A stretch of DNA of 64,000 nucleotides from W0P28-013 sp051878315 (GTDB lineage Bacteria > Bacteroidota > Bacteroidia > Bacteroidales > Paludibacteraceae), in contig JBJEJW010000007.1 in the NCBI GenBank assembly GCA_051878315.1, forward strand, positions 27,878-91,877, in the 5' to 3' direction. The notes under the pieces were generated by a model that was given only the letters and a program-made list of their open reading frames with translations, did no database searches and was not told where the DNA came from. Both the position numbers and the translations under genes were made by a program. Positions 16,828 to 26,097 of this stretch are shown piece by piece (position 1 is the stretch's first letter; every line of letters begins with the position of its first letter).

Positions 16828-18675
16828 ATGGACATGAAAATAACAAAAATAATCGTTGTCATTGCGGCGTTTTTGCTGCCGGCCACTGCGTTTGCCGACG
16901 GTGTTACGTTTACGGCAAGTGCGCCCGAAGCAATTCCGAATGGTCAGACATTTCAACTCGTTTATACCGTCAATGCGCGTGGCAAAGATTTGCGTGTGCC
17001 CGAGTTTAGCGGTTTCGATGTTGTGGCAGGACCATTTCAGTCGACGAGTCACAGCGTGCAGTTTATCAATGGCACAGCCACATCGCAAACCACGTTGCGT
17101 TATACCTATACGTTACTACCAACGAAAGAAGGCACGTTTACTATCGCAAGTGCCACCATCGTTGTCGATAACGAAAAATACCAATCGAATGCACTGACAA
17201 TCAAAGTATTACCGGCCGACAAAGTGCCCGACGATGCACAACAACCGAATAACCGCGGACAGCAACCGCAGTCGGTGCCCATTTCACAGCAAATTACTAA
17301 CGAAAACCTATTTATTCGGCCTATCGTATCGCGAACAAGTGTGCGCGAGCAAGAGCCTATTCTACTGACATACAAAGTCTATTCCAAAGTCGATTTGGTA
17401 AATATTACCGAACCGAAATTTCCCGAGTTACAAGGATTTTTGGTGCAAGAAATCGATTTGCCGCAAAATAAACAGTTTGCGCTCGAAAATTACAATGGTA
17501 TCAACTACAATACCATCACGTTGCGTCAGTATTTGCTCTACCCACAACGCACAGGCACGCTCGATATAGACAAAATGACTTGTACAGCTGTGGTGCGCGT
17601 GCGCAATCAACGGCAAGTGCGTAGCATTTTCGACGATTTTTTCGATTCTTATCAAGAGGTCAATCGCGCTTTGACAGCGTCGGCTGTCAAAGTGAAAGTC
17701 GAACCGCTCCCTACGCCGAAACCTGCTGATTTTTGTGGCGGTGTAGGCTCATTTTCGGTGCAATCGGCGATAAATGCTACCGAAATGAATGCCAACGATG
17801 CGGTTACTGTTACCGTCAAGATTGCAGGCAACGGCAATATGAAACTGCTTCAAACCCCAAGTCTGAAATTCCCTGCCGATTTCGAAGCCTACGAGCCTAA
17901 AGTAACCAACGATTTTACAAATACTACCGCCGGCGTTACGGGTACCAAAACGATTGAGTATCTGGCAATACCGCGTCATAGCGGCGATTTCGAAATCCCG
18001 GAAACGACATTTTCTTATTTCGACGTAGCATCACAAACGTATAAAACATTGGCGATTCCGGCCTATACGCTCAAAGTAAATAAAGGCAATGCGACGGACA
18101 ATGCGCCTGCTGCCGTAAGTAACTATACGGCTCAAGAACAAGTGCGTATGCTGGCATCGGATATTCGTTATATCGATACAACCGATTTCGCCATCGCCGA
18201 ACAGGACGAGATTTTGGCCGGTAGCGCACTCTTTTGGGTTTGTTATTTGTTGCCGTTGGCATTGGCTGTCGTGGCCTTGTGGTTCTTCCGTAAACAAGCG
18301 CAACAAAACGCCGATGTGGCTTTCGTGCGCAACAAAAAAGCCAATAAAGTAGCACGAAAACGCCTGAAAGTGGCCGAAAAATATCTGAAAACAAACGCCA
18401 AATCTGCTTTCTATGACGAAGTATTGAAAGCCTTGTGGGGCTATCTGTGCGATAAATTATCAATGCCGCCGGCCGATTTGAACAAAGAAAATGTGGCGAC
18501 CAAACTGACGGCACACCATGTGTCCGACGAAGATATTGCCGCGTTTATTCGCTTGCTCGACGATTGCGAGTATGCACGCTATGCGCCTGCTTCGGACGAA
18601 CATGCCGCCATGGATCATATATTTAGTCAAACTTTGGCGATGATTGCGAAATTGGAAGAAACAATCAAACGTTGA
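16828..18675 (+). CDS. batD: BatD, periplasmic Bat protein
   Basis: About 615 residues from ATG 16828 (ATGs at 16801 and 16834 are alternatives; the signal peptide MKITKIIVVIAAFLLPATAFA follows). The frame stays open back to 16759, overlapping batC, but that part looks untranslated. A large beta-rich periplasmic region (FTASAPEAIPNGQTFQLVYTV...; ISQQITNENLFIRPIVSRTSV) is followed by one membrane helix (LFWVCYLLPLALAVVALWFF) and a helical cytoplasmic tail (VARKRLKVAEKYLKTNAKSAFYDEVLKALWGYL). BatD family length and domain order agree. Confidence 0.93.
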   Translation: MDMKITKIIVVIAAFLLPATAFADGVTFTASAPEAIPNGQTFQLVYTVNARGKDLRVPEFSGFDVVAGPFQSTSHSVQFINGTATSQTTLRYTYTLLPTKEGTFTIASATIVVDNEKYQSNALTIKVLPADKVPDDAQQPNNRGQQPQSVPISQQITNENLFIRPIVSRTSVREQEPILLTYKVYSKVDLVNITEPKFPELQGFLVQEIDLPQNKQFALENYNGINYNTITLRQYLLYPQRTGTLDIDKMTCTAVVRVRNQRQVRSIFDDFFDSYQEVNRALTASAVKVKVEPLPTPKPADFCGGVGSFSVQSAINATEMNANDAVTVTVKIAGNGNMKLLQTPSLKFPADFEAYEPKVTNDFTNTTAGVTGTKTIEYLAIPRHSGDFEIPETTFSYFDVASQTYKTLAIPAYTLKVNKGNATDNAPAAVSNYTAQEQVRMLASDIRYIDTTDFAIAEQDEILAGSALFWVCYLLPLALAVVALWFFRKQAQQNADVAFVRNKKANKVARKRLKVAEKYLKTNAKSAFYDEVLKALWGYLCDKLSMPPADLNKENVATKLTAHHVSDEDIAAFIRLLDDCEYARYAPASDEHAAMDHIFSQTLAMIAKLEETIKR

Positions 18676-18694
18676 ACCAAAACAAAAGAAATTG

Positions 18695-19450
18695 ATGATG
18701 AAACGAATAGCGTTAATAGTGATGACGATATGTTGCATCGGGACGATGGCAGCCGACAATGCTGATTTGAAACGTGCAGCCGAACTGTATGCCGCACAAT
18801 CGTACGACGAAGCAGCGCAAATCTACGAAGAAATACTCTCCGAAGGTGGCATCGCGCCCGAATTGTACTACAATTACGCCAATGCCTGCTACAAATCGAA
18901 CAAAATAGGGTTAGCGGTACTTTACTACGAACGCGCGTTGGCCCTACGACCCGATTACGAAGATGCCCGCTTTAATCTCGAATTTGTAAATCGACAAATA
19001 ACCGATAAAATCGAACCGATACAACCGTTTTTCCTTACGACGTGGATTACGGCCGTAGGTCGCATTATGTCGTCGAATGCATGGGCGATAACAGGTATTA
19101 CGCTTTTTTGCACTGCATTGATTTTGGCGCTGGTTTATGTATTTGGCAAACGTCGCTGGTTACGCCAAACTGCATTCTTTTGTGCCTTGTTTGCGCTTAT
19201 TTGTTCGGGGTGCGCTACAGCCTATAGTTTTGCGGCCAAACAGCATCTCGAAGAGCGTAGCGAAGCCGTCGTCATGGTGGGCGCAACGACTGTCAAAAGT
19301 GCTCCCGATGACAGTGGTACCGAATTGTTTGTATTGCACGAAGGCACTAAAGTGAGCATCAAAAGCACGTTTGCCGATTCGTGGGTCGAGATTCGCATTG
19401 CCGACGGACATGTCGGGTGGCTGAAAGCAACCGATATCGAACGCATCTGA
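18695..19450 (+). CDS. batE: BatE, TPR protein with two membrane helices and an SH3-like end
   Basis: 251 residues from ATG 18695 (a second ATG is adjacent; the frame is open to 18644). Signal-like start (MKRIALIVMTICCIGTMAAD), TPRs (LYAAQSYDEAAQIYEEIL; NYANACYKSNKIGLAVLYYERALALRPDYEDA), helices near WAITGITLFCTALILALVYV and FFCALFALICSGCATAYSF, then a bacterial SH3-like domain (about 190-250: VKSAPDDSGTELFVLHEGTKV...WVEIRIADGHVGWLK). Last Bat gene; the PAP2 gene follows after 32 bases. Confidence 0.93.
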   Translation: MMKRIALIVMTICCIGTMAADNADLKRAAELYAAQSYDEAAQIYEEILSEGGIAPELYYNYANACYKSNKIGLAVLYYERALALRPDYEDARFNLEFVNRQITDKIEPIQPFFLTTWITAVGRIMSSNAWAITGITLFCTALILALVYVFGKRRWLRQTAFFCALFALICSGCATAYSFAAKQHLEERSEAVVMVGATTVKSAPDDSGTELFVLHEGTKVSIKSTFADSWVEIRIADGHVGWLKATDIERI

Positions 19451-19482
19451 TACACACGCTTACAACCAAACAATAGTTGCTG

Positions 19483-20160
19483 ATGGCATTCATCGAACAA
19501 ATGGTCGAGTGGGACAAACAGTTGCTCTTGTTGGGCAATCGTTTCCATACACCGTTTCTCGACGATTTTATGTTTATTTTCAGCGGTAAACTCATTTGGA
19601 TACCGGCTGCAATCGCCATCTTGTATGCCATTGTGCGCACGCAGCGACGCGATGCTTTGTGGGTTGTCTTGTTTTTGGCATTGGCCATTGTTGTAGCCGA
19701 CCAACTTGCGTCGGGCGTAATAAAACCGTTGGCGGCGCGTTTACGGCCGACACACGAACCGACCCTCGAAGGATTGGTGCAGGTAGTACACGGGTACACA
19801 GGCGGACGTTACGGCTTTGTATCGTCGCATGCGGCCAATGCGTGTGCTGTAGCACTTTTCACGTCAATGTTGTTTCGGCATCGACTCTACACTTGGACAA
19901 TAACGTTGTGGGCGCTGTTCGACATGTACACGCGCATATATTTAGGAGTACATTACCCCGGCGATATTGTGTGCGGTGCATTGATAGGGATAGTGGCAGC
20001 GTTGATAGCGTTCGCACTGATGAAACGCTTTGTGCCACGCACGCTTACTCACTCCGACGATGCGCATCTGAACACTTGCGTGTATGCGATAGTGGCGATA
20101 GTGGCTGTGTCGGTATTGTGCATTGCCGTGTTCCATGGAGCGTGGGCTATACTTGCGTAA
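19483..20160 (+). CDS. PAP2-family membrane phosphatase
   Basis: 225 residues from ATG 19483. Integral membrane phosphatase of the undecaprenyl-pyrophosphate or phosphatidylglycerophosphate phosphatase type. The three PAP2 motifs are present: K(x6)RP as KPLAARLRPTHEP (about 85), SSHAANA (SxH, about 125), and RIYLGVHYPGDI (Rx5Hx3D, about 160). Five to six hydrophobic helices. It is at the end of the BatI operon with no terminator between, so it may be co-transcribed. The exact substrate cannot be told from sequence. Confidence 0.9.
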   Translation: MAFIEQMVEWDKQLLLLGNRFHTPFLDDFMFIFSGKLIWIPAAIAILYAIVRTQRRDALWVVLFLALAIVVADQLASGVIKPLAARLRPTHEPTLEGLVQVVHGYTGGRYGFVSSHAANACAVALFTSMLFRHRLYTWTITLWALFDMYTRIYLGVHYPGDIVCGALIGIVAALIAFALMKRFVPRTLTHSDDAHLNTCVYAIVAIVAVSVLCIAVFHGAWAILA

Positions 20161-20220
20161 CTATGTAACAACTTGTAAATAAACAATATAACTATTTTGT
20201 GTAAAATAACCGCGAAAAAA

Positions 20221-20252
20221 TTTGCAAGCCTAAAAAAATTGTCGTAAATTTA
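20221..20252 (+). promoter_or_regulatory. Promoter of the small HTH gene
   Basis: TTTG at 20221-20224, 20 bases, then TAAATTTA at 20245-20252 (last base deviates from TAnnTTTG). The start codon follows at 20303. Confidence 0.5.
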
Positions 20253-20302
20253 ACCGCAAAAAGAAACCTTATTTTTACTCATCATCTAAAAACATTATTA
20301 CT

Positions 20303-20551
20303 ATGACAAAAACAATCACTTTCAACGAGTTGCGAAAGATTAAAGACAGCCTTCCGACAGGCAGTATGCAACGCATTGCCGATGAACTTGGTCTTGATGC
20401 CGATACCGTTCGCAACTATTTTGGCGGACAAAACTATAAAGATGGCGATAGTTGTGGATTTCATATAGAGCCGGGCCCCGATGGCGGATTGGTAGTGCTG
20501 GACGACACCGCTATTTTGGAGGCTGCACAACGTATTCTCGCTGCACAATAA
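20303..20551 (+). CDS. Small helix-turn-helix-like DNA-binding protein
   Basis: 82 residues. The first half reads as a helix-turn-helix: FNELRKIKDSLPTGSMQRIADELGLDADTVRNYFGG, where SMQRIADELGLDADTVRNYF has the regular helix-turn-recognition-helix spacing. The second half is acidic (IEPGPDGGLVVLDDTAILEAAQRIL). Similar short proteins occur widely in Bacteroidales, with no known targets. Single-gene unit with its own promoter and a downstream terminator. Confidence 0.75.
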   Translation: MTKTITFNELRKIKDSLPTGSMQRIADELGLDADTVRNYFGGQNYKDGDSCGFHIEPGPDGGLVVLDDTAILEAAQRILAAQ

Positions 20552-20577
20552 CAAACGTTTTCGTTCTGATTCCATGA

Positions 20578-20604
20578 GCAATGATAAGTTTGCTTAATCA
20601 TTGC
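20578..20604 (+). other. Unassigned hairpin downstream of the HTH gene
   Basis: GCAATGATAAG pairs with CTTAATCATTGC (one bulged base) around a TTTG loop. No T-run follows, so it is not a normal terminator; it lies about 25 bases after the HTH stop and before the real terminator. It may protect the mRNA 3' end or be a protein-binding site. Confidence 0.45.
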
Positions 20605-20640
20605 CATGCCGAAAGGTGCATAAATGAAAACACCATAATA

Positions 20641-20676
20641 AAAGTGTTTCACTCTCTTGGGAGCGAAACACTTTTT
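20641..20676. terminator. Two-way terminator between the HTH gene and fmt
   Basis: AAAGTGTTTC pairs with GAAACACTTT, with an inner CTC/GAG; a T-run on the plus side and an A-run on the left serve both convergent genes. Confidence 0.85.
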
Positions 20677-20710
20677 CTTGGTTATTATTTATTCAAGTGG
20701 AACGCTTTGG

Positions 20711-21673
20711 TCATTCAAAATACCATGTGTCGAAATCGGCATCATGCAAACCGCGCAACCAATCGGCTGTGGGCATGCGTTTTTTACCGGCCGGTTGCAG
20801 GCTCTCAATTTTGATAAATCCATCGTCAGTAGCCACTTTCAAAACACTTTTCCCATCGGATACGATGCGACCGAAAGACAGCGTATGAAGTGCCGGTTCG
20901 CGTGTTACGTCGAATAGTTTGATATCAATGGTTTTGTTATCGGCATGCAATACGCTCCATGCGGCAGGATAAGGCGATAATCCGCGCACAAAGTTGAAAA
21001 TCTGATTACACGATTGCGCCCAATTGATGCGACATGTTTCTTTGAAAATTTTTGGTGCCTGTTTCAGTGCAATACCTTGTGGTTGTGGTGTTTTTGGCGC
21101 ATTGCCGGCAATGATGCAATCGACCGTTTCGACAACGGCTTGTGCACCGATAGTCATCAGGCGATCGTGAATAGTGCCTGCGTTATCGCTGTCGGCGATG
21201 GCGATACGTTTTTGTAAAATCAAATCGCCGGTATCAATCTCTTGTTGCAGGAAAAACGTCGTTACGCCGGTTTCGTGTTCACCGTTGATGATTGCCCAAT
21301 TGATAGGCGCCGCGCCACGGTATTGTGGCAATAACGAACCATGCAGATTAAAAGTCCCGAGTGGCGGCATTGCCCACACTACTTCGGGCAACATACGAAA
21401 CGCTACCACAATTTGCAAATCGGCGTGCAGGGCGCGTAATGTGTTCAAAAAGTCTTCGTTTTTCAGTTTCTCGGGTTGCAGCAACGGCAGATTGTGTTCC
21501 AATGCGTACTCCTTAACAGCCGAAAATTGCATTTTGTAACCGCGGCCGGCCGGTTTGTCGGGCATGGTTACTACGCCGACTACATTGTATCCGCCGCCGA
21601 CCAAAGCATCTAAACTTGCAACAGCAAATTCAGGTGTCCCCATGAATACGATGCGTAAATCCTTTTTTGTCAT
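20711..21673 (-). CDS. fmt: Methionyl-tRNA formyltransferase
   Basis: 320 residues; formylates Met-tRNAi for translation initiation. The catalytic triad region is visible: FNLHGSLLPQYRGAAPINWAI (Asn and His) and TTFFLQQEIDTGDL (Asp). The N-terminus (LRIVFMGTPEFAVASLDAL) is typical, with a C-terminal OB-like domain from about 210. Its stop faces the terminator at 20641. nadK lies 13 bases upstream on the same strand, so the two are probably one transcript. Confidence 0.96.
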   Translation of the reverse strand: MTKKDLRIVFMGTPEFAVASLDALVGGGYNVVGVVTMPDKPAGRGYKMQFSAVKEYALEHNLPLLQPEKLKNEDFLNTLRALHADLQIVVAFRMLPEVVWAMPPLGTFNLHGSLLPQYRGAAPINWAIINGEHETGVTTFFLQQEIDTGDLILQKRIAIADSDNAGTIHDRLMTIGAQAVVETVDCIIAGNAPKTPQPQGIALKQAPKIFKETCRINWAQSCNQIFNFVRGLSPYPAAWSVLHADNKTIDIKLFDVTREPALHTLSFGRIVSDGKSVLKVATDDGFIKIESLQPAGKKRMPTADWLRGLHDADFDTWYFE

Positions 21674-21686
21674 AATACGTTGAAAA

Positions 21687-22556
21687 TCAGTTGCGTTTAT
21701 CGATTCCCCACATCAGTTTATTCTTCAACGTGTTGAAAAATGAATGGTGCTCGAGTTCTACGGTTTTTATGGTGAAATCGGCTTTGGCGATATGAATTTT
21801 AGTATGGTGATTCATGAGTTGTGAGCGCCCATCGAGCGAAATGAGGTAACTTTTTGAACGGCTTTCTATTTCCAATTCGATGTTGCACGAGTCGGGAATA
21901 ACCAGCGGACGCACGTTCAAACTATGCGAGGCTACGGGCGCAATCAGTAAGTCGTGAACTTGCGGCATCAACAGCGGTCCGCCAACACTCATAGCGTAGG
22001 CGGTAGAACCGGTAGGCGTGGCTACAATCAATCCGTCGGCCATGTAGGAGTTCAGATACTCGCCATCGACCATAGCGTGGATGGTTATCATTGACGAAAG
22101 GTCTTGCTTGAGTACAGCAACCTCGTTCAGCGCAAACGGATAAGTAGCGACAGTCCCATCAGAAACATTGATTTTCAACACACTGCGTTCGCGTAGGCGA
22201 TAGTTGTTACACAAAATTTCGCTAAATATGCGTTCGATTTCGTTGTCGGCGGCATCGGCCAAAAAGCCAAGTCGTCCTGTGTTGATGCCGAGAATTGGGA
22301 TGTTACTATCGCCAATAATGGCTGCCGTATTCAGTAGTGTACCGTCGCCACCAATGCTGACTGCCAAGTCGGCTGTGAGGTTGTTGCGATCGATGATGTC
22401 GCACGTCGGAAAATCGTTGACCGCTTGCGCAATTTGTGTGTATAAATTCCGTTCTATTAGTACAGTAGCATCGTTCTGACGCAGAAAATTTATCGTTTTT
22501 CGTAACGGAATGTCGATTTCTGTACGATAATTCGTGCTAAAGATGGCTATTTTCAT
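21687..22556 (-). CDS. nadK: NAD kinase
   Basis: 289 residues from the ATG at 22556 (MKIAIFSTNYRT). The frame is open back to 22664, but that part would overlap the promoter and lacks family similarity. It makes NADP from NAD and ATP. Motifs: the GGDGTLL phosphate-binding loop (about 73), NTGRLGFLAD (about 98), and the AYAMSVGGPLLMP region. Divergent from pdxJ; upstream of fmt. Confidence 0.95.
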   Translation of the reverse strand: MKIAIFSTNYRTEIDIPLRKTINFLRQNDATVLIERNLYTQIAQAVNDFPTCDIIDRNNLTADLAVSIGGDGTLLNTAAIIGDSNIPILGINTGRLGFLADAADNEIERIFSEILCNNYRLRERSVLKINVSDGTVATYPFALNEVAVLKQDLSSMITIHAMVDGEYLNSYMADGLIVATPTGSTAYAMSVGGPLLMPQVHDLLIAPVASHSLNVRPLVIPDSCNIELEIESRSKSYLISLDGRSQLMNHHTKIHIAKADFTIKTVELEHHSFFNTLKNKLMWGIDKRN

Positions 22557-22598
22557 TTTATTTGTGTAATTTTGCTCCGCAATTACAGAATTGTGTTG

Positions 22599-22606
22599 CA
22601 AAGGTA
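22599..22606 (-). promoter_or_regulatory. -7 element (TACCTTTG) of nadK-fmt
   Basis: On the minus strand TACCTTTG lies 43 bases before the nadK ATG. The -33 part is not clear. Confidence 0.55.
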
Positions 22607-22678
22607 TATATAATTTCTGAAAGCGGATGACCCGATTCGGAAAAAACACGAAATAAACGGGCAAAAAAACGGTTTAAA

Positions 22679-23404
22679 ATGACTTTATTAAGCGTAAACA
22701 TCAATAAAATTGCTACTATTCGCAACGCGCGCGGCGGCAATAACCCGAATGTACAGCAAGTCGCTGTCGATTGCCAACATTTTGGTGCTCAAGGCATTAC
22801 GGTACATCCACGCCCCGACGAACGCCACATTCGTCGGCAAGATGTATTCGATTTACGACCGTTGGTAACGACAGAATTCAATATTGAGGGCAACCCGACG
22901 CCATCGTTCGTAGAGTTGGTGTGTACCGTCAAACCGGAGCAGGTTACGCTGGTACCCGATGCCCCCGATGCTATTACATCGAATGCCGGGTGGAATTGTC
23001 GCACGAACTTCGATTTTTTGCAACAGATTACAGCGCAATTCCACGAATCGGGCATACGCGTATCCATTTTCGTCGGTACCGATTTGGATAATGTAGAGTG
23101 GGCTGCTAAAACCGGCGCCGACCGCATCGAACTCTACACCGAGCCGTATGCTGCGCAATTTGCTGCCGACCGCGAGAAGGCTGTCGCCCCATTTGTAGCG
23201 GCAGCCGCTTGTGCCAAACGGTGCGGATTAGGAATAAATGCCGGACATGATTTAAGTTTGGAAAATTTGCATTATCTTTGCACTCGGATTCCTTATTTGG
23301 ACGAGGTATCTATCGGGCATGCACTGATATGCGACGCACTGTATTACGGATTGGCCGAAACTATCCGTCGCTACTGCGAAGCCCTTTGCCTTGATATAAA
23401 ATAA
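22679..23404 (+). CDS. pdxJ: Pyridoxine 5'-phosphate synthase
   Basis: 241 residues; joins 3-amino-2-oxopropyl phosphate and 1-deoxyxylulose 5-phosphate in the DXP-dependent vitamin B6 pathway. Family motifs: LLSVNINKIATIRNARGG, GITVHPRPDERHI, EFNIEGNP, RIELYTEPYA and GLGINAGHDLSLENL. Divergent from nadK, with the ExbB-type gene 44 bases downstream. Confidence 0.96.
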   Translation: MTLLSVNINKIATIRNARGGNNPNVQQVAVDCQHFGAQGITVHPRPDERHIRRQDVFDLRPLVTTEFNIEGNPTPSFVELVCTVKPEQVTLVPDAPDAITSNAGWNCRTNFDFLQQITAQFHESGIRVSIFVGTDLDNVEWAAKTGADRIELYTEPYAAQFAADREKAVAPFVAAAACAKRCGLGINAGHDLSLENLHYLCTRIPYLDEVSIGHALICDALYYGLAETIRRYCEALCLDIK

Positions 23405-23448
23405 TTCGGCATTCGCAAAATACAAAAACAAAATAATTTTTTTTGAGT

Positions 23449-24186
23449 ATGAATTTAACGATTTTATTGCAAACATTGCCGACCACCATTGCCGATACGG
23501 CTGTGGCGGCTACTGCTGACGCGCAACAAGTGGCTGTGTCGCAGCCCGAAGTAACTTTAAGTTTTTGGGATATGTGTCTGAAAGGCGGGTGGATGATGAT
23601 ACCTTTGGCACTGTTGTTCGTTTTGGCCGTGTACATTTTCATCGAACGTTTGGTAGTACTCACCAAAGCCAACCGCGAAAACTCGATGTTTATGAACCGC
23701 ATCAAAGATTATGTGTACGACGGCAAATTGGATGCGGCCATCAAACTGTGCCAAGACACCGATTCGCCTTCAGCGCGCATGATAGAAAAAGGTATCACGC
23801 GCTTGGGACGTCCCATGGCCGATGTGCAAGTGGCTGTCGAAAATGTGGGTAACATGGAAATTGCCAAACTCGAGAAACGACTCGGCCTCTTGGCTACCGT
23901 GTCGGGCGGCGCACCCATGTTGGGATTTTTGGGCACAGTACTTGGTATGGTGCAAGCCTTTTTCGAGATGGAACAAGCCGGCGGCAACACCATCAACCTC
24001 AGTCAACTGGCCGGTGGCATCTACACGGCCATGGTTACTACGGTTGCCGGCCTTATTATAGGTGTATGCGCTTATTTTGCCTACAACTATTTGGTTGGCA
24101 AGGTTGATTCGGTAATGCGTCGTCTCGAAATGCGCAGCATGGAATTTATGGATTTGTTAAACGAACCGGCTGCCGGCAATAAATAA
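23449..24186 (+). CDS. MotA/TolQ/ExbB-type proton channel
   Basis: 245 residues from ATG 23449 (a TTG two codons earlier is less likely). It has an unusually long N-terminal segment (LPTTIADTAVAATADAQQVAVSQPE), then three membrane helices (GWMMIPLALLFVLAVYIFIERL; VSGGAPMLGFLGTVLGMVQAF; TAMVTTVAGLIIGVCAYFAYNYL). The GTVLGMV motif is the family signature. With ExbD and the TonB/TolA-like protein it converts proton-motive force into work on the outer membrane. Confidence 0.93.
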   Translation: MNLTILLQTLPTTIADTAVAATADAQQVAVSQPEVTLSFWDMCLKGGWMMIPLALLFVLAVYIFIERLVVLTKANRENSMFMNRIKDYVYDGKLDAAIKLCQDTDSPSARMIEKGITRLGRPMADVQVAVENVGNMEIAKLEKRLGLLATVSGGAPMLGFLGTVLGMVQAFFEMEQAGGNTINLSQLAGGIYTAMVTTVAGLIIGVCAYFAYNYLVGKVDSVMRRLEMRSMEFMDLLNEPAAGNK

Positions 24187-24204
24187 CGTTTCAAACAGAC
24201 CGTT

Positions 24205-24618
24205 ATGCTAAAAAAACGAACCAAAACAGAAGCCACGTTCAGCATGTCGTCAATGACTGACATCATCTTTTTGTTGCTACTGTTTTTTATGATTGCATCG
24301 ACCATGTCGGCACCGAACGACATGAAGGTCAATTTGCCGCAAAGCAAAGCCAAAACCGCCACCAAAGCGCATCTTGTCAAAGTGGGCATCAGCGCCACGG
24401 GCGATTACAGCATTGCCGATGGTGGCGAAGCACCGCAATATGTCGATTTCGAGCGCATCGAACCCATGTTGCAACAATTGGCGGCACAGGATTCTACGCT
24501 CTATGTGGCGTTGCATGCCGACGAGGCCGTATCTTATGGCGAAATAGTGAAAGTGCTTGACATTGCCAATCAGAATAAACTGAAATTGGTCATTGCCACC
24601 AAAGTCATGGAAAGATAA
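24205..24618 (+). CDS. ExbD/TolR-type energy transducer
   Basis: 137 residues, one N-terminal membrane helix with the essential aspartate in SMTDIIFLLLLFFMIAST (about residue 20), then a periplasmic domain ending in IANQNKLKLVIATKV. It sits 18 bases after the ExbB-type gene. The next gene starts 1 base after the stop. Confidence 0.94.
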   Translation: MLKKRTKTEATFSMSSMTDIIFLLLLFFMIASTMSAPNDMKVNLPQSKAKTATKAHLVKVGISATGDYSIADGGEAPQYVDFERIEPMLQQLAAQDSTLYVALHADEAVSYGEIVKVLDIANQNKLKLVIATKVMER

Positions 24619-24619
24619 C

Positions 24620-25435
24620 ATGAAAAGAAAATCAGACATATATGCGTCGATCGGCACGCTCGTGGTCTGTGGCATAGTGTTGCTGATACTGCTGTTTTGC
24701 GGCATGTCGGCATCGCGCGACCCAATAGACGAAGGTCTGATGGTGGTAAGTTACGGCGATATGGACGACGGACAAGGCGTGCCCGAAGAACCGCAGGCGC
24801 AGCCCGAAGAAACGTCGCCCGCCGCTGCAGCGCAACAGCCGGCAGCGACACCGCCCAATCCAACACCGCAAACCGAACAACCGCTGATGACGCAGGAGGA
24901 CGAATCGGTGGCATTAGCACAAGCCGAACAACGCCGTAAGGAACAAGAACAGGCACGCTTGCTGGCCGAACAGCGCGAACGCGAGCGTAAGGCAGCAGAA
25001 GAAGCCCGCATCGCAGCCGAAAAGGCCAAAAAAGCTGCCGAACAACAAGCCAAAGCCGACAAAGCCAATGCCATGGCTAGTGTTTTCGGACAAAAAGCTG
25101 ACAAAGGCAGCGGCACCACTACGGGCGAAACGATGCAGGGAAATCCTGTCGGCAGCGGCACATCCAACGGCCACGGTTGGTCGTTGAACGGACGCAGCTT
25201 GCAGGGCGGACTGCCTAAACCTGCCTATTCGACTAACGAACAAGGGCGCATAGTTGTCAAAATTCGGGTTGATAGAAGCGGTAATGTAACTGAAGCCATT
25301 GTTGACCCCACATTGTCGAACATTACGAACAAAGAGTTGCGTGATGCGTCGGTGGCTGCAGCAAAAAAGACTCGTTTCACAGCCGGCGATAACATCGTGA
25401 TGGGAACGATAACGTATAATTTTTCAATGAAATAA
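24620..25435 (+). CDS. TonB/TolA-like periplasm-spanning protein
   Basis: 271 residues from ATG 24620. One N-terminal helix (TLVVCGIVLLILLFCGMSAS), a Pro/Glu/Gln-rich stretch (about 45-95), then a long Ala/Glu/Lys/Arg/Gln helix (about 95-155: ERERKAAEEARIAAEKAKKAA) as in TolA, a Gly/Ser/Thr linker, and a C-terminal TonB-type domain (GRIVVKIRVDRSGNVTEAIV...LRDASVAAAKKTRF). The gene order channel-ExbD-TonB argues for a Tol- or TonB-like complex; which of the two cannot be decided. Confidence 0.88.
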   Translation: MKRKSDIYASIGTLVVCGIVLLILLFCGMSASRDPIDEGLMVVSYGDMDDGQGVPEEPQAQPEETSPAAAAQQPAATPPNPTPQTEQPLMTQEDESVALAQAEQRRKEQEQARLLAEQRERERKAAEEARIAAEKAKKAAEQQAKADKANAMASVFGQKADKGSGTTTGETMQGNPVGSGTSNGHGWSLNGRSLQGGLPKPAYSTNEQGRIVVKIRVDRSGNVTEAIVDPTLSNITNKELRDASVAAAKKTRFTAGDNIVMGTITYNFSMK

Positions 25436-25444
25436 TTTTTTTGT

Positions 25445-25987
25445 ATGAATTATCTGTTTTTTGCCGACGGATTCGAAGAGATTGAGGCATTGACCGTGGT
25501 TGACGTGTTGCGTCGTGCCGAGTTGCCGGTCGAGATGGTGTCGTTGAATGCCGATTTGCAAGTGCGTGGCGCGCATGGCGTGTCGGTGGTGTGCGACCGA
25601 CTTTTGGCCGATGTGCATCCCACAGCAGACGGCTATCTGATTTTGCCCGGTGGTATGCCGGGGGCACAACATTTGTCCGAAAGCCGACAACTTGCCAATT
25701 TGCTGCAAGCGCATCACAGCCAACGACAACCGCTGGCGGCCATTTGTGCAGCGCCGTTTATATTGGGTCAGTTAGGCATCCTCGAAGGTGAATGTGCCAC
25801 TTGTTATCCCGGATTCGAAGAACATTTGCACGGCGCAACGGTTTTGCCCGAAGGTGTGGTACAATCGCATCACATTGTTACAGCCAAGGGACCGGCTTTT
25901 GCGCTCGATTTTGCGCTGACATTGGTCACCAATCTGCGTGGTCGTGCTTGTGCCGACAACATTCGTCAAGGCATGCTGATAGCATGA
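25445..25987 (+). CDS. DJ-1/PfpI-family protein (ThiJ/YajL-type)
   Basis: 180 residues. The nucleophile elbow AAICAAPFILG (Cys about 102) and an N-terminal Glu (ADGFEEIEALTVVDVLRRA, about 15-18) match the DJ-1 group. Family members act as deglycases, chaperones or redox-responsive proteins; the old label 'thiazole biosynthesis ThiJ' is not supported. It starts 9 bases after the TonB-like gene and may belong to that transcript. Confidence 0.9.
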   Translation: MNYLFFADGFEEIEALTVVDVLRRAELPVEMVSLNADLQVRGAHGVSVVCDRLLADVHPTADGYLILPGGMPGAQHLSESRQLANLLQAHHSQRQPLAAICAAPFILGQLGILEGECATCYPGFEEHLHGATVLPEGVVQSHHIVTAKGPAFALDFALTLVTNLRGRACADNIRQGMLIA

Positions 25988-26054
25988 CCGACAAACCATA
26001 AACCAGAGACAATTTCCCTAACATGAGATAGGGACACATTGTGTGTGGATAATA

Positions 26055-26092
26055 CGAGGAGTGAGATTTTTTCGCTCCTTGTTTTTATTTAC
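26055..26092 (+). terminator. Terminator after the DJ-1 gene
   Basis: AGGAGTG pairs with CGCTCCT (one G-T pair) around an A/T-rich loop, followed by TTGTTTTTATTT. Confidence 0.65.
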
Positions 26093-26097
26093 AAAAT

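Noticed and set aside
25445..25987. Thiamine biosynthesis gene thiJ linked to the TPP riboswitch
   Set aside because: The old thiJ label is a misnomer; it is a DJ-1-type protein and lies 3 kb away in a different transcript.
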